Part shown: positions 11,674 through 23,083 of the stretch, piece by piece
Position numbering within the stretch: position 1 is the first letter of the stretch
Layout: every line of letters starts with the position of its first letter
Source: Portulaca oleracea
Taxonomy: Eukaryota > Streptophyta > Magnoliopsida > Caryophyllales > Portulacaceae
NCBI GenBank assembly: GCA_029582165.1
Contig: CM055876.1
Coordinates: 20,921,001-20,985,000 of the forward strand
Reading direction: 5' to 3'
Length of the DNA: 64,000 nt
Notes under the pieces: model-generated
What the model was told of the DNA's origin: nothing
The model's input: the letters and a program-made list of their open reading frames with translations, nothing else
Databases searched by the model: none
Position numbers and translations under genes: made by a program

Positions 11674-12725
11674 ATGGATTGCAAAAGGTCTAGCAAGAAT
11701 TCCCAACGTGATCTACAATGCTTGAAGCAACAAATTGATGATCTTGCCAAGCAAATGGAAGAATGTGGGATTCTTCCAAAGGGGTCAAGAAGCACAAGAT
11801 CACGTGTGGTTCACTCTTCTAAGGTTGAATATGAAGCACCTTATGCACGGAGTAAACATTCCAACAAGAAGAATGGGAAGAAAGTTCAAGAAGATTTCTT
11901 GCCATCCGATTACAAAGGTGACTCCATCAACAATCTTGAAGGAGTTAAGCAAGGGAGCATGGATGTACTTGATTATACAATAGAGTTCAAGTGGCAACTA
12001 TGGAAGAATGGCCTTAAGGAGGACGATCCACGCATTTTGGTATACTACTTTCTTGGTCTTAATGATTACATTCGTCGTGTTGTTGTAAATCAACTTTTCA
12101 CAAACTTGGAAGAGTTAAGTTCTTTAGCTCTCGATGTTGAAAGACAAAGGAGATGTTGTCATTGCCAAAGTTTAGGTCATATTGATTTGGAGTGTCCTAA
12201 CAAGAAGAAAGATGTGTCTTTGGTTGAGTACCAAACACATGATAACAAACCATTTGAGGAGGAAAAGGAAGAGGAAGTTGGCGTTGATATGAAAGAAGAA
12301 GAAATTGGGAATGTCGCATATGAGGAGGAGAATAAAGAGGAAGAAAAGGTAGAAGAGGAGCTTATGGACAAGTGGCTTGTGACAAAAGAAGCAAGTGTGG
12401 CGTATGAACAAAGAGAGTGCAAGATCTCTCATTATACCAGCAAAGGAGAAGTATGTTCATTGAACCAAGAAAAGGAAAGTTGTGCCTCCTATGGATATAT
12501 TGTTGTCCTTACGCAAAGGTTTAGCCATGACAACAAGTTCATTCATTTCAATCCAAGAAGTTTAGTAAGTCTTTGCTTTTACAAAATTTGCAAAGATTCA
12601 TTATATTGCAAAATTACTTCTATGGATTCTTGTCATACTTTGTTGGAAGGACCAAAGTTGCTTGATAGGAATATCAAGCCTCTTGATGCACCTCTACTTC
12701 CATCTTACACCACACGGCCTAAGAA
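11674..12725 (+). pseudogene. D ORF, 5' part: shortened Gag with decayed protease
   Basis: Starts with ATG at 11674. Order: a coiled-coil-like stretch (QREL/QCLKQQIDDLAKQMEE), a basic region, then only the second half of the Gag core (YTIEFKWQLWKNGLKEDD, LGLNDYIRRVV), a CCHC knuckle (CCHCQSLGHIDLEC), a Glu-rich acidic segment and a protease-derived segment. In that last part DGGSC of autonomous copies is replaced by EKESC and LLGRPW by LLEGPK, so protease activity is not expected. The first half of the Gag core is absent. H is inserted at codon 351; the frame resumes at 19636. Joined by coordinates, the two parts would make 501 codons without a stop, so D was open before H arrived. Confidence 0.88.
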
Positions 12726-12814
12726 TGATGCATAATTGATGGCCTTATGCATCAAGGTCAACCATGGGGACATCTAATATTCACCTAGAAGAAAGAAGAG
12801 CTCAAGTCTCTCAT
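12726..12814 (+). repeat. H 5' LTR, first 89 bp
   Basis: Identical in type to D's LTR start. It stops at CTCTCAT, where the left LTR of I begins without its own terminal bases. The junction shares CAT. Confidence 0.88.
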
Positions 12815-13767
12815 AATGAGACCAAGGGATGATCTCATTACACAATATCTAAGGATCTTTAAAAACGAAGATAGGAATCTCCCTTCTCAAAGTTCCAAAG
12901 AACCAAAAATGGAATAGAAATGGACGAGAAGGATGGAAAGAACTACGAAAGATGATTACCCAACGAATGGAAATGATGAACGAATGGTTGAACGAATGAT
13001 GGATGATGTTTGAACGATAATGGCTTTGAAGATTCTTGGAGGATACAGCCACACCACCTTCAAGAGACCTTCAATTCCTTCCTATCACCACCAAGGACGC
13101 CAACCTTGGATAGAAGAAGGGGATAGTTTCGTTCTCCCTCAAGAGAAACGAAGAGAAACTAGCATAAAGCTAGAGAGAACAACACATCATGTGTTTGATT
13201 GTATTTTGATATATGATTGAATGAATGAATACAATGGCACCCTAGGGGTCTATTTATACTACTCTAGGACCCCTTGGACGTGTACCTAGGTTCAAGAAAC
13301 CAAGAATCAACTATTACATCATATATCCTATTTATGACATCATAAACTCTAAAATACAACTCTAGAAAGAAATTGCTATAACTCCTTCAATACTTGTCCG
13401 TTTTCAATGATTCAAAAACCATTGGAAAGCTTATTGAAAGATCTCCAATCTGTCTTTTGATGATTTCCTCAATAGACGTATGGATCTAGAATTATAGAGC
13501 AAAATATTGAACTGTACTTGATGGAGTCTTTTCTTTGCGTGAGAGATGACTTTTCAATAAGGACTTGAGAATGATTTAAGCTCATTTGATGTCCTCCAAA
13601 TGTGAGTAACTCCATATAAGCTTAGAAGTGTGAGGACTAAACACGGTACCTTCAAGGTCCTTTACGCCTTCTACCTTGATAAACCCAAGACGACATTTGT
13701 AGCTTCAAACTGGATTAAAGACCTTGTAGCTAGACCTTGATGTATATAGCTAGGCAAATATACATCA
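12815..13767 (-). repeat. I 3' LTR (outer end clipped)
   Basis: Lacks TGATGCAT at its outer end and is otherwise collinear with 15540-16505. It carries LTR TATA and U5 sequence on the minus strand. Confidence 0.88.
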
Positions 13768-13814
13768 TTCTCCCCGATTGAAAAGTTTGTCCTCAAACTT
13801 GGAGCATCACTCTC

Positions 13815-15245
13815 TTACTCGCCTTCTTCACAAAAATCACAAACTTTCTTCTTAAAGGCTTTGAAATCGTCATATATCCCTTTGATGAACTTCTTCATCT
13901 TTCTCCCAAGTAATCCATGGGCATTATAAGACTTGGATCCTCGAACTTTCTCCATGAACGTAGAGATTCCATGAAGCTTCTTTGTTTAAGTCAAGCTTCA
14001 CCACTTCTCCTTCACCATTTAGCATGAAACAACCTACTTTGTGGCTTTAGCTTCTCGGCTCCTTGAATCGTTGGCTCTTCAACCATAAGATTCAAGTTGA
14101 TATCTCTTGGGTGCACATAGAAGATACGCTTCATAGGAGAATTCAAAATTGGGTGCTTGCTTGGATCCGATTTGCTTCCCTCTGAGTTGGCAAGAACAAG
14201 ACCCTTATGCTCTTCATACCCATGATATTCTTCCTTCATAATCGTTACAATGCTGATTTCATCCTCCTTAGGCTGTGTGGTATAAGATGGAAGTAGAGAT
14301 GTCTCTTGATGCATGATATTCCTATCAAGCAACTTTGGTCTTTCCAACAAAGTATCACAAGTATCCATAGAAGTAATATCACACCATAATGAATCTCTAC
14401 AATTCTTATAAGTGGGAAGACTTACTAAACTTCTTGGATCCTCATGAATGTCTTTGTCATGGCTTGGCTTTTGTGTAGGGGCGTCAATGTAACCATAGGA
14501 GGCACAACTTTCTCCTTCTTTGATCAATGAGCATACTTCTCCTTTGTTGGTATAATGAGAGATCTTACACTCTCTTTGTGGATGTTCATACGCCACACTT
14601 GCTTCTTTTGTCACAAGCCACTTTTCCATATGCTCCTCTTCTACCTTTTCTTCCTCTTTATTCTCCTCCTCATATAATTCATTATCATACGTTTGGTACT
14701 CAACCAAAGACACATCTTTCTTGTTAGGACACTCCAAATCAATGTGACCTAAACTTTGGCAATGACAACATCTCCTTTGTCTTCCAACATTGAGAGCTAA
14801 AGAACTTAACTCTTCCAAGTTTGTGAAAGGTTGATTTACAACAACACGTCGAATGTAATCATTAAAACCAAGAAAGTAGTATACCAGAATGCGTGGATCG
14901 TCCTCCTTAAGGCCATTCTTCCATAATTGCCACTTGAACTCTATTGTATAATCAAGTACATCCATGCTCCCTTAACTCCTTCAAGATTGTTGATGGAGTC
15001 ACCTTTATGTCGGATGGCAAGAAATCCTTTTGAACTTTCTTCCCATTCTTCTTGTTGGAATGTTTACTCCGTGCATAAGGTGCTTCATATTCAACCTTAG
15101 AAGAGTGAACCACACGTGATTTTGTGCTTCTTGACCCCTTTGGAAGAATCCCACATTCTTCCATTTGCTTGGCAAGATCATCGATTTGTTGCTTCAAGCA
15201 TTGTAGCTCACGTTGGGAATTCTTGCTAGACCTTTTGTAGTCCAT
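13815..15245 (-). pseudogene. I ORF: shortened Gag, decayed protease, basic C-terminal domain
   Basis: ATG at 15245 opens the same protein type as D. It has the QQIDDLAKQMEE coiled coil, half Gag core, CCHC knuckle (CCHCQSLGHIDLEC), acidic tract, and protease remnant with GESC in place of GGSC. A small deletion near 14975-14990 shifts the frame, and further changes lie around 14010. The basic domain (IKGIYDDFKAFKKKV) is still readable at about 13815-13900. Inactive. Confidence 0.85.
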
Positions 15246-15524
15246 TAGAACCTATCTTGATTCAAAAGATCACAAGAAACTCATGGTAGGATGGTTAGCA
15301 TAGAAGGGACGTGAGGGGGAATTGGTTGGATTTGTGTTTGGGCTCACGGGTTCTTTGTGGAGTTTATGATTCTTTATGAGTTCTTGATGAGTTCTTGATG
15401 GGTTCTTGATGCGTTCTTGGAAGAACTTATGGGTGGCGTGTGATGGAGAGATGATGGGGGATGAAATTTGTGATGGAAAGATGGGTAAAAGATGGTTCAA
15501 GAACTAAGAGAATCAAACTCCTTG

Positions 15525-15536
15525 GCTCTGATACCA
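15525..15536 (-). other. Primer-binding site of I
   Basis: GCTCTGATACCA on the plus strand, i.e. TGGTATCAGAGC on the element strand, adjacent to the 5' LTR. Confidence 0.88.
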
Positions 15537-15539
15537 AAT

Positions 15540-16505
15540 TGATGCATAATGAGACCAAGGGATGATCTCATTACACAATATCTAAGGATCTTTAAAAACG
15601 AAGATAGGAATCTCCATTCTCAATGTTCCAAAGAACCAAAAATGGAATAGGAATGGACGAAAAGGATGGAAAGAACTACGAAAGATGATTACCCAACGAA
15701 TGGAAATGATGAACGAATGGTTGAACGAATGATGGATGATGTTTGAACGATAATGGCTTTGAAGATTCTTGGAGGATACAACCACACCACCTTCAAGAGA
15801 CCTTAAATTCCTTCCTATCACCACCAAGGACGCCAACCTTGGATAGAAGAAGGGGATAGTTTCGTTCTCCCTCAAGAGAAACGAAGAGAAACTAGCATAA
15901 AGCTAGAGAGAACAACACATCATGTGTTTGATTGTATTTTGATATATGATTTAATGAATGAATACAATGGCACCCTAGGGGTCTATTTATACTACTCTAG
16001 GACCCCTTGGACGTGTACCTAGGGTTCAAGAAACCAAGAATCAACTATTACATCATATATCCTATTTATGACATCAGAAACTCTAAAATACAACTCTAGA
16101 AAGAAATTGCTATAACTCCTTCAATACTTGTCCGTTTTCAATGATTCAAAAACCATTGGAAAGCTTATTGAAAGATCTCCAATCTTTCTTATGATGATTT
16201 CCTCAATAGACGTATGGATCTAGAATTATAGAGCAAAATATTGAACTGTACTTGATGGAGTCTTTTGCTGCCGTGAGAGATGACTTTTCAATAAGGACTT
16301 GAGAATGATTTAAGCTCATTTGATGTCCTCCAAATGTGAGAGTAACTCCATATAAGCTTAGAAGTGTGAGGACTAAGCTTACAGTACCTTCAAGGTCCTT
16401 TACGCCTTCTACCTTGATAAACCCAAGACGACATTTGTAGCTTCAAACTGGATTAAAGACCTTGTACCTAGACCTTGATGTATATAGCTAGGCAAATATA
16501 CATCA
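15540..16505 (-). repeat. I 5' LTR
   Basis: A complete 966-bp LTR. The element strand begins TGATGTATAT with a matching ATATACATCA arm about 20 bp in, and ends ATTATGCATCA. Confidence 0.9.
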
Positions 16506-16829
16506 CGCTCAATCATCCATTTATCATCCATTTCGTGTTATTCATCAAGAATTCAACAAGTATTCATCAAGCATTCAACAAGAAGCGTTTGTTCTTCATC
16601 AAACACGTCCAAGCTTCATTCGTTCATCATCATTCATCATTCGTTTGTCCATTCGTTCATCATTTCCATCCATTTGGTAATCATCTTTCATAGTTCTTTC
16701 TATCCTTTTCATCCATTCCCATTCCATTTTTGGTTCTTTGGAACTTTGAGAAAGGAGATTCCTATCTTCGTTTCTAAAGATCCTTAGATATTGTGTAATG
16801 AGATCATCCCCTGGTCCCATTATGCATCA
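16506..16829 (+). repeat. H 5' LTR, last 324 bp
   Basis: Matches offsets 631-954 of H's 3' LTR and is followed by H's PBS at 16834. Confidence 0.9.
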
Positions 16830-16833
16830 AATT

Positions 16834-16845
16834 TGGTATCAGAGC
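16834..16845 (+). other. Primer-binding site of H
   Basis: TGGTATCAGAGC, four bases after the LTR end. Confidence 0.9.
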
Positions 16846-17155
16846 TTAGGAGTTTGAATCTCTTAGTTCTTGAAACAATCTTTTTACAATCCTTCCCTCT
16901 CCCACACGTTCCCCATCACACGTCCATCACAAAATTTCATTCCCCATCATCTCTCCATCACACGCCACCCATAAGTTCTTCCAAGAACTCATCAAGAACC
17001 CATCAAGAACTCATCAAGAACTCATAAAGAATCATAAACTCCACAAAGAACCCGTGAGCCCAAACACAAATCCAACCAATTCCCCCTCACGTCCCATCTA
17101 TGCTAACCATCCTACCATGAGTTTCTTGTGATCTTTTGAATCAAGATAGGTTCTA
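16846..17155 (+). other. H untranslated leader
   Basis: Non-coding. It contains the AAGTTCTTCCAAGAACT hairpin followed by AAGAACTCATC-type repeats (about 16974-17040). No other structure seen. Confidence 0.7.
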
Positions 17156-18633
17156 ATGGATTGCAAAAGGTTCAGCAAGAATTCGCAACGTGAGCTACAA
17201 TGCTTGAAGCAACAAATTGATGATCTTGCAAAGAAAATGGAAGAATGTGGGATTCTTCCAAAGGGGACAAGAAGCACAAGATCACGTGTGGTTCACACTT
17301 CTAAGGTTGAATATGAAGAACCTTATGCACGGAGTAAACATTCCAACAAAAAGAATGGGAAGAAAGTTCAAGAAGATTTCTTGCCATCCGATTACAAAGG
17401 TGACTCCATCAACAATCTTGAAGGAGTTAAGCAAGGCAGCATGGATGTACTTGATTATACAATAGAGTTCAAGTGGCAATTATGGAAGAATGGCCTTAAG
17501 GAGGACGATCCACGCATTTTGGTATACTACTCTCTTGGTCTTAATGATTACATTCGTCGTGTTGTTGCAAATCAACTTCTCACAAACTTGGAAGAGTTAA
17601 GTTCTTTAGCTCTCAATGTTGAAAGACAAAGGAGATGTTGTCATTGCCAAAGTTTAGGTCACATTGATTTGGAGTGTCCTAACAAGAAGAAAGATGTGTC
17701 TTTGGTTGAGTACCAAACACATGATAACAAACCATTTGAGGAGGAAAAGGAAGAAGAAATTGGGATTTACGCATATGAGGAGGAGAATAAAGAGGAAGAA
17801 AAAGTAGAAGAGGAGCATATGGAAAAACGGTTTGTGACAAAAGAAGCAAGTGTGGCGTATGAACATCCACAAAGAGAGTGCAAGATCTCTCATTATACCA
17901 ACAAAGGAGAAGTATGTTCGTTGAACCAAGAAAAGGAAAGTTGTGCCTCCTATGGAAATATTGTTGTCCTTACGCAAGGGTTAAGCCATGACAAGTTCAT
18001 TCATTTCAATCCAAGAAGTTTAGTAAGTCTTTGCTTTTACAAAATTTGCAAAGATTCATTATATTGCAAAATTACTTCTATGGATTCTTGTCATACTTTG
18101 TTGGAAGGACCAAAGTTGCTTGATAGGAATATCATGCCTCTTGATGCATCTCTACTTCCATCTTATACCACACGGCCTAAGAAGGAAGAAAGCCATCTTG
18201 TGTCGATCATGAAAAAGGAGTATCGAGGGAATAAAGAGTATAAGGATCCTATTCTTATACATTTGGAGAAGAATGAAACGGATCCAAGTATCCATCACAT
18301 TTTGAATCTTCCTATGAAGCATATCTTCCATGAGCATCCAAGAGCTATCTACTTAGATCACTTGGTTGAAAGGAGAATTGAAAGGATGAAATAGCCCAAG
18401 TCATCAAGGTACATTGTTTCATGCTAAATGACAAGGGTAAAGTGGTAAGAATAGACTTGGGGAATGAGAAGCAACGTGAACAACCCACGTTCACGGTAAA
18501 GAAATGCAAGTCCAAGTCTAATGGTGTTCGAGAAATCATCGGAAGTAAGTTTAAGAAGTTCATCAAAGGAATCTACGATGACTTCAAAGCTTTCAAGAAG
18601 AAAGTCTTTGTGAAGAAGGCAAGTGAGAGTTGA
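17156..18633 (+). pseudogene. H ORF: shortened Gag, decayed protease, basic C-terminal domain
   Basis: Same architecture as D, with ATG at 17156. It has the coiled coil, half Gag core, CCHC knuckle, acidic region, protease remnant (EKESC) and the segment with KEYRGNKEYKDP and FHEHP. A net 4-bp loss near 18372 shifts the frame after LVER and ends translation at 18394. The C-terminal domain with IKGIYDDFKAFKKKV follows in another frame (18421-18633). Inactive because of this single frameshift. Confidence 0.9.
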
Positions 18634-18640
18634 TTTTTCC

Positions 18641-18660
18641 AAAGTTTGAGGGCAAACTTT
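18641..18660 (+). other. Hairpin upstream of the polypurine tract (H)
   Basis: The perfect 8-bp stem AAAGTTTG / CAAACTTT with loop AGGG lies between the stop codon and the PPT. It is non-coding here, unlike in autonomous copies. Confidence 0.75.
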
Positions 18661-18676
18661 TTCAACCGGGGGTGTA

Positions 18677-19630
18677 TGATGCATAATTGATGGCCTTGTG
18701 CATCAATGTCAACCATGGGGACATCTAATACTCACCTAGAAGAAAGAAGAGCTCAAGTCTCTCATATATCTCTCTACTTGGAAGGGATCAACTCATATGG
18801 TCGTATACTTTTGCTCCTTAATTCAAGGACCATGAAGCTATCATAGAAGTCATCCTAGAGAGGATTATTCTACATTCCAAGAGCTTTCATATGGTTCAAG
18901 AATCTTTAAGTTTGGATGAGAATCCAAGGAGTTATTCATATTTGTAATATAGTTTAGTATATTGTTTTCTTTATGATGTAAGCATTAGGATGAATGATGT
19001 AAGCCAATATGGGCTAGTTTCTTGAAGTTGTACACGCCATAAGGGAGGGTTCTCCACTATAAATACCCCCCCTAGGTGCTTTGTAAATCAATTCATTCAC
19101 ATTGAATTTTTAGATTTCAAACACAAGGTGTGTTCATTCTAGCTTTCATGCTAGGTGTTTTTCGTTTCTCTCTTGTGGGATTCGAATCATCCCCTTCTTC
19201 TAGCTAAGGGTGGCATCCTTAGTGGTGAAAGGAAGGAATTGAAGGTCTCTTGAAGGTGGTATGGCTATATCCTTCCAAGAGTCTTCAAAAGCCATCATCT
19301 ATCCATCGTTCAATCATCCATTTATCATCCATTTCGTGTTATTCATCAAGAATTCAACAAGAATTCATCAAGCATTCAACAAGAAGCGTTTGTTCTTCAT
19401 CAAACACGTCCAAGCTTCATTCGTTCATCATCATTCATCATTCGTTTGTCCATTCGTTCATCATTTCCATCCATTTGGTAATCATCTTTCATAGTTCTTT
19501 CCATCCTTTTCATCCATTCCCATTCCATTTTTGGTTCTTTGGAACTTTGAGAAAGGAGATTCCCATCTTCGTTTTTAAAGATCCTTAGATATTGTGTAAT
19601 GAGATCATCCCTTGGTCCCATTATGCATCA
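18677..19630 (+). repeat. H 3' LTR
   Basis: 954 bp, starting after the GGGGGTGTA tract and ending TTATGCATCA at the AAGAA duplication. TATA box at 19058-19065. Confidence 0.93.
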
Positions 19631-19635
19631 AAGAA

Positions 19636-20089
19636 GGAAGAAAGCCATCTTGTGTCAATCATGAAGATGGAGTATCGAGGGAATAAAGAATATAAGGATC
19701 CTATTCTTATACATTTGGAGAAGAATGAAACGGATCCAAGTATCCATCACATTTTGAATCTGCCTATGAAGCATACCTTCCATGAGCATCCAAAAGATAT
19801 CTACTTAGATCACTTGGCTGAAAGGCCGAAAATTCGAAAGGATGAAATAGCCCAAGTCATCAAAGTGCATTGTTTCATGCTAAATGACAAGGGTAAAGTG
19901 GTAAGAATAGACTTGGGAAGTGAGAAGCAACGTGAACAAACCACGTTCACGGTGAAGAAACGCAAGTCCAAGTCTTATGGTGTTCGAGAATTGATCGGAA
20001 GAAAGTTTAAGAAGTTCATCAAAGGAATCTATGATGACTTCAAAGCTTTCAAGAAGAAAGTCTTTGTGAAGAAGGCAAGTGAGAGTTGA
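19636..20089 (+). pseudogene. D ORF, 3' part: basic C-terminal domain
   Basis: Continues D's frame after H: EESHLVSIMKMEYRG, KDIYLDHLAERPKI, then VHCFMLNDKGKV and the Lys-rich IKGIYDDFKAFKKKV, stopping at 20087-20089. No lesion is visible in this part. Confidence 0.88.
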
Positions 20090-20131
20090 TTTTCCAAAGT
20101 TTGAGGGCAAACTTTTTCAACCGGGGGTGTA

Positions 20132-21091
20132 TGATGCATAATTGATGGCCTTATGCATCAAGGTCAACCATGGAGACATCTAATACTCACCTAGAAGAAA
20201 GAAGAGCTCAAGTCTCTCATATATCTCTCTACTTGGAAGGGATCAACTCATATGATCGTATATTTTTTCTCCTTAATTCAAGGACCATGAAGCTATCATA
20301 GAAGTCATCCTAGAGAGGATTAATCTACATTCCAAGAGCTTTCATATGGTTCAAGAATCTTTAAGTTTGGATGAGAATCCAAGGAGTTATTCATATTTGT
20401 AATATAGCTTAGTTCATTGTTTTCTTTATGATGTAAGCATTAGAGTAGATGATGAAAGCCCTAAGTGGCCCATTTCTTGTATTGTACACGCCATAAGGGA
20501 GGGCTTGTAACTATAAATACCCCCCTTAGGGTGCTTTGTAATTCATTCACATTGAATTTTTAGATTTCAAACACCAGGTGTGTTCATTCTAGCTTTCGTG
20601 CTAGGTGTTTTTCGTTTCAATTTTGTGGGATTCGAATCATCCCCTTCTTCTAGCTAAGGTGTGCATCCTTAGTGGTGAAAGGAAGGAATTGAAGGTCTCT
20701 TGAAGGTGGTGTGGCTATATCCTTCCAAGAGTCTTCAAAAGCCATCATCTATACAAGGTTCATTCATCCATTTATCATCCATTTCGCGTTATTCATCAAG
20801 AATTCAACAAGAATTCATCAAGCATTCAACAAGAAGCATTCGTTCTTCATCATCACGTCCAAGCTTCATCAAACGCTCATTCGTTTATCATCATTCATCA
20901 TTCGTTTGTCCATTCGTTCATTATTTCCATCCATTTGGTAATCATCTTTCATAGTTCTTTCCATCCTTTTTCATCCATTTCTATTCCATTTTTGATTCTC
21001 TGGAACTTTGAGAAGGGAGATTCCTATCTTCGTTTTTAAAGATCCTTAGATATTGTGTAATGAGATCATCCCTTGGTCCCATTAGGCATCA
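20132..21091 (+). repeat. D 3' LTR
   Basis: 960 bp, the same length as the 5' LTR, with few substitutions. The terminal repeat has one change, GGCATCA for TGCATCA. Confidence 0.92.
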
Positions 21092-21096
21092 CGGCC

Positions 21097-22795
21097 TTTC
21101 AACCAAGTGATCTAAGTAGATATCTTTTGGATGCTCATGGAAGATATGCTTCATGGGAAGTTTCAAAATGTGATGAATACTTGGATCCGTTTCATTCTTC
21201 TCCAAATGTGTAAGAATAGGATCCTTATACTCTTCATGCCCTTGATACTCCATCTTCATGATTGACACAATATGACGTCTCTCCTTTTGCCGAGATGGTG
21301 GATCAAGAGGTGCCAAAGTGATCCTCTTTTGGTTGATGGCGAGAGTGTAAGTGTTGGCACTCCCATGATGTATGACATGTCTATCATATAACCATGGTCT
21401 TCCCAATAAAACATGACAAGTATCCATGGGAACTATATCACACCACAATGAATCTTGATAATTCTTTCCAATTGAAAGACTCACCAAAACTTGTTGATCC
21501 ACACGAATGCCTTGCCCAAGGTTTAACCATTGTATTGTGTAGGGGGTGGGATGTGGGCTAATCTCCATTTGCATTTTCTTGACCATTGTTGTAGAGGCGG
21601 CATTGGTGCAACTTCCTCCATCTATGATCAAGGAGCATACTCTCCCTTGGATGGTACGACGAGAGCGGAAAATTGCTTCTCTTTGTAGTTGATCTTTCGG
21701 CACATTTGTGATATTCAAGGCCCTTTCTACCACAAGTAGTTCTCCTTCATCCGGCTCTTCCACATATTCTTCAACTACATCTTCCTCATCTTTGGCGTCA
21801 ACCCCAACTTCTTCTTCTTTCTCATACTCCGGCTCTACATATAAAGCACTTTGGTATTCCACCAAAGACACTATTCGCTTGTTTGGACACTCCGAAGCAT
21901 AATGTCCCAACCCTTGGCATCGAAAACACCTTCTTGGAGCTAATGTTCTTGGTTCTTGGACTTGGGTTTTGGATGGGGGATTTTGTGGCTGGTTTAATAT
22001 GGGTTTGGCGTAGGGTTTAAGGGAGGATGGGGGCTGATTTTGTGGAGCTTTTGATTGTGTTTGAGAGTAAGGGAGTGGGGTATAGGGTCTTTGAGGTTCG
22101 TTGGCCCTTTCCTTCTTTTGTCTTTCCACTTTCATAGCCAAGTTACTTAGCTCATCAAGGGATTCATATGAATGTAATTCAACTATATGACGTATCCAAT
22201 CATTCAAACCAATCAAGTAACGTACCAGAACTTGTGGTTCCTTCTCCTTGAGATCAGAACGCCAAAGGAGGTGTTCAAACTCCCTTGTGTATTCTTCAAC
22301 CGATTTAGAGCCTTGGACAAGCTTTGCGACTTAGTAGTTATCGTGGACGTATGATTGGGAAAGAAACTTGGATTGCAATTTTGACTTCATCTTATCCCAA
22401 GAACGGATCTTTTCTTTCCCTTTTGCAACTCTCTTCTTTTGAAGGTTAGTCCACCAAATAGAAGCATGTTTTCTTAATTTCAAAGCAACGTACTTCACCT
22501 TGAGCTCATCACTACAATCTTTCAACTCAAAGACACGTTCAACGGTATGTATCCAATCAAGATAATCCTCAACATTAAGGCTACCATCAAATTCGGGAAC
22601 TTCTACTTTAAAATCCAAACGATCATGTCTTTTAGACTTCGAACTACTTTCACCATGTGACGAAACACCATCACGTAGAGAACCTTCACGTAGCATTTTA
22701 TTCTCTTCCATTTGTTTACCCAATTGCACACGCAAAAATGCTATTTGTTGCTCAAGTTCATAAACCTCATTTGATTTAGATTCATCGTTTGCCAT
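21097..22795 (-). pseudogene. F ORF, 5' part: Gag and protease
   Basis: ATG at 22795 (MANDESKS). Order: a coiled-coil-like N terminus, a complete Gag core (FDGSLNVEDYLDWI, IWWTNLQKK), a Pro/Gln-rich linker, CCHC knuckle (CFRCQGLGHYASEC), acidic region, and a protease with the catalytic DGGSC and LLGRPW intact. RT and later domains never follow; the frame goes straight to the segment ending in the basic domain at 10185. A small rearrangement near 22330 creates a TAA with a net loss of 3 bp, and no frameshift. The product would be a Gag-protease that still depends on another element for RT and integrase. Confidence 0.9.
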
Positions 22796-23067
22796 TAGAA
22801 ATCAACTTGATGTCATATGAACTCACGAGGGAAAGGGACGGATTTGGGCTTGGCTTGTGTTTAGGACGAGGGTTCTTTGAGGAGCTACGGGTTCTTTATG
22901 AGTTCTTGATGGGTTCTTGATGGGTTCTTGATGAGTTCTTGATGAGTTCTTGATGAGTTGTTGGAAGAACTATCAAAGGGGCGTGTATAACGTGGGGTTT
23001 ATGTGATTTTGTGACAAAACAAGGTCCAAGATTCATGCAAGAAACAAAGGAGATTCATCTAAACATA

Positions 23068-23079
23068 GCTCTGATACCA
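23068..23079 (-). other. Primer-binding site of F
   Basis: GCTCTGATACCA on the plus strand, next to the F 5' LTR. Confidence 0.88.
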
Positions 23080-23083
23080 AATT

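Larger units (their letters stand above)
12815..16505 (-). mobile_element. Element I: non-autonomous element inside H's 5' LTR
   Basis: The left (3') LTR is 12815-13767, missing its outermost 8 bases; the right (5') LTR is 15540-16505, 966 bp. No TSD is left, because a deletion removed the left flank. The LTR is chimeric: its start (TGATGTATATTTGCC) matches C, while its end (GGTCTCATTATGCATCA) matches V/W. Confidence 0.88.
12726..19630 (+). mobile_element. Element H: non-autonomous element inside D
   Basis: TSD AAGAA is at 12721-12725 and 19631-19635. The 3' LTR is complete (18677-19630, 954 bp). The 5' LTR survives as 12726-12814 and 16506-16829 because I inserted into it and 541 bp were later lost. 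The internal region is 16830-18676. Confidence 0.92.
10451..21091 (+). mobile_element. Element D: non-autonomous element, interrupted by H
   Basis: Both LTRs are 960 bp (10451-11410 and 20132-21091); TSD CGGCC is at 10446-10450 and 21092-21096. The internal region is 11411-12725 plus 19636-20131, with a PBS, a leader and one ORF. Confidence 0.94.

Noticed and set aside
12172..12432. Hydrophobic Phe/Leu-rich antisense frames suggesting membrane proteins (also near 17654, 56345, 59095)
   Set aside because: They are the complement of the GAA/GAG-rich acidic tract of the non-autonomous Gag.
19250..19588. Ser/His/Phe-rich open frames in D-, H-, F-, V-, W-type LTRs
   Set aside because: They come from low-complexity TTCATC/ATTCAACAAG runs in R/U5, occur in several frames at once, and show no conserved residues beyond the DNA repeat.
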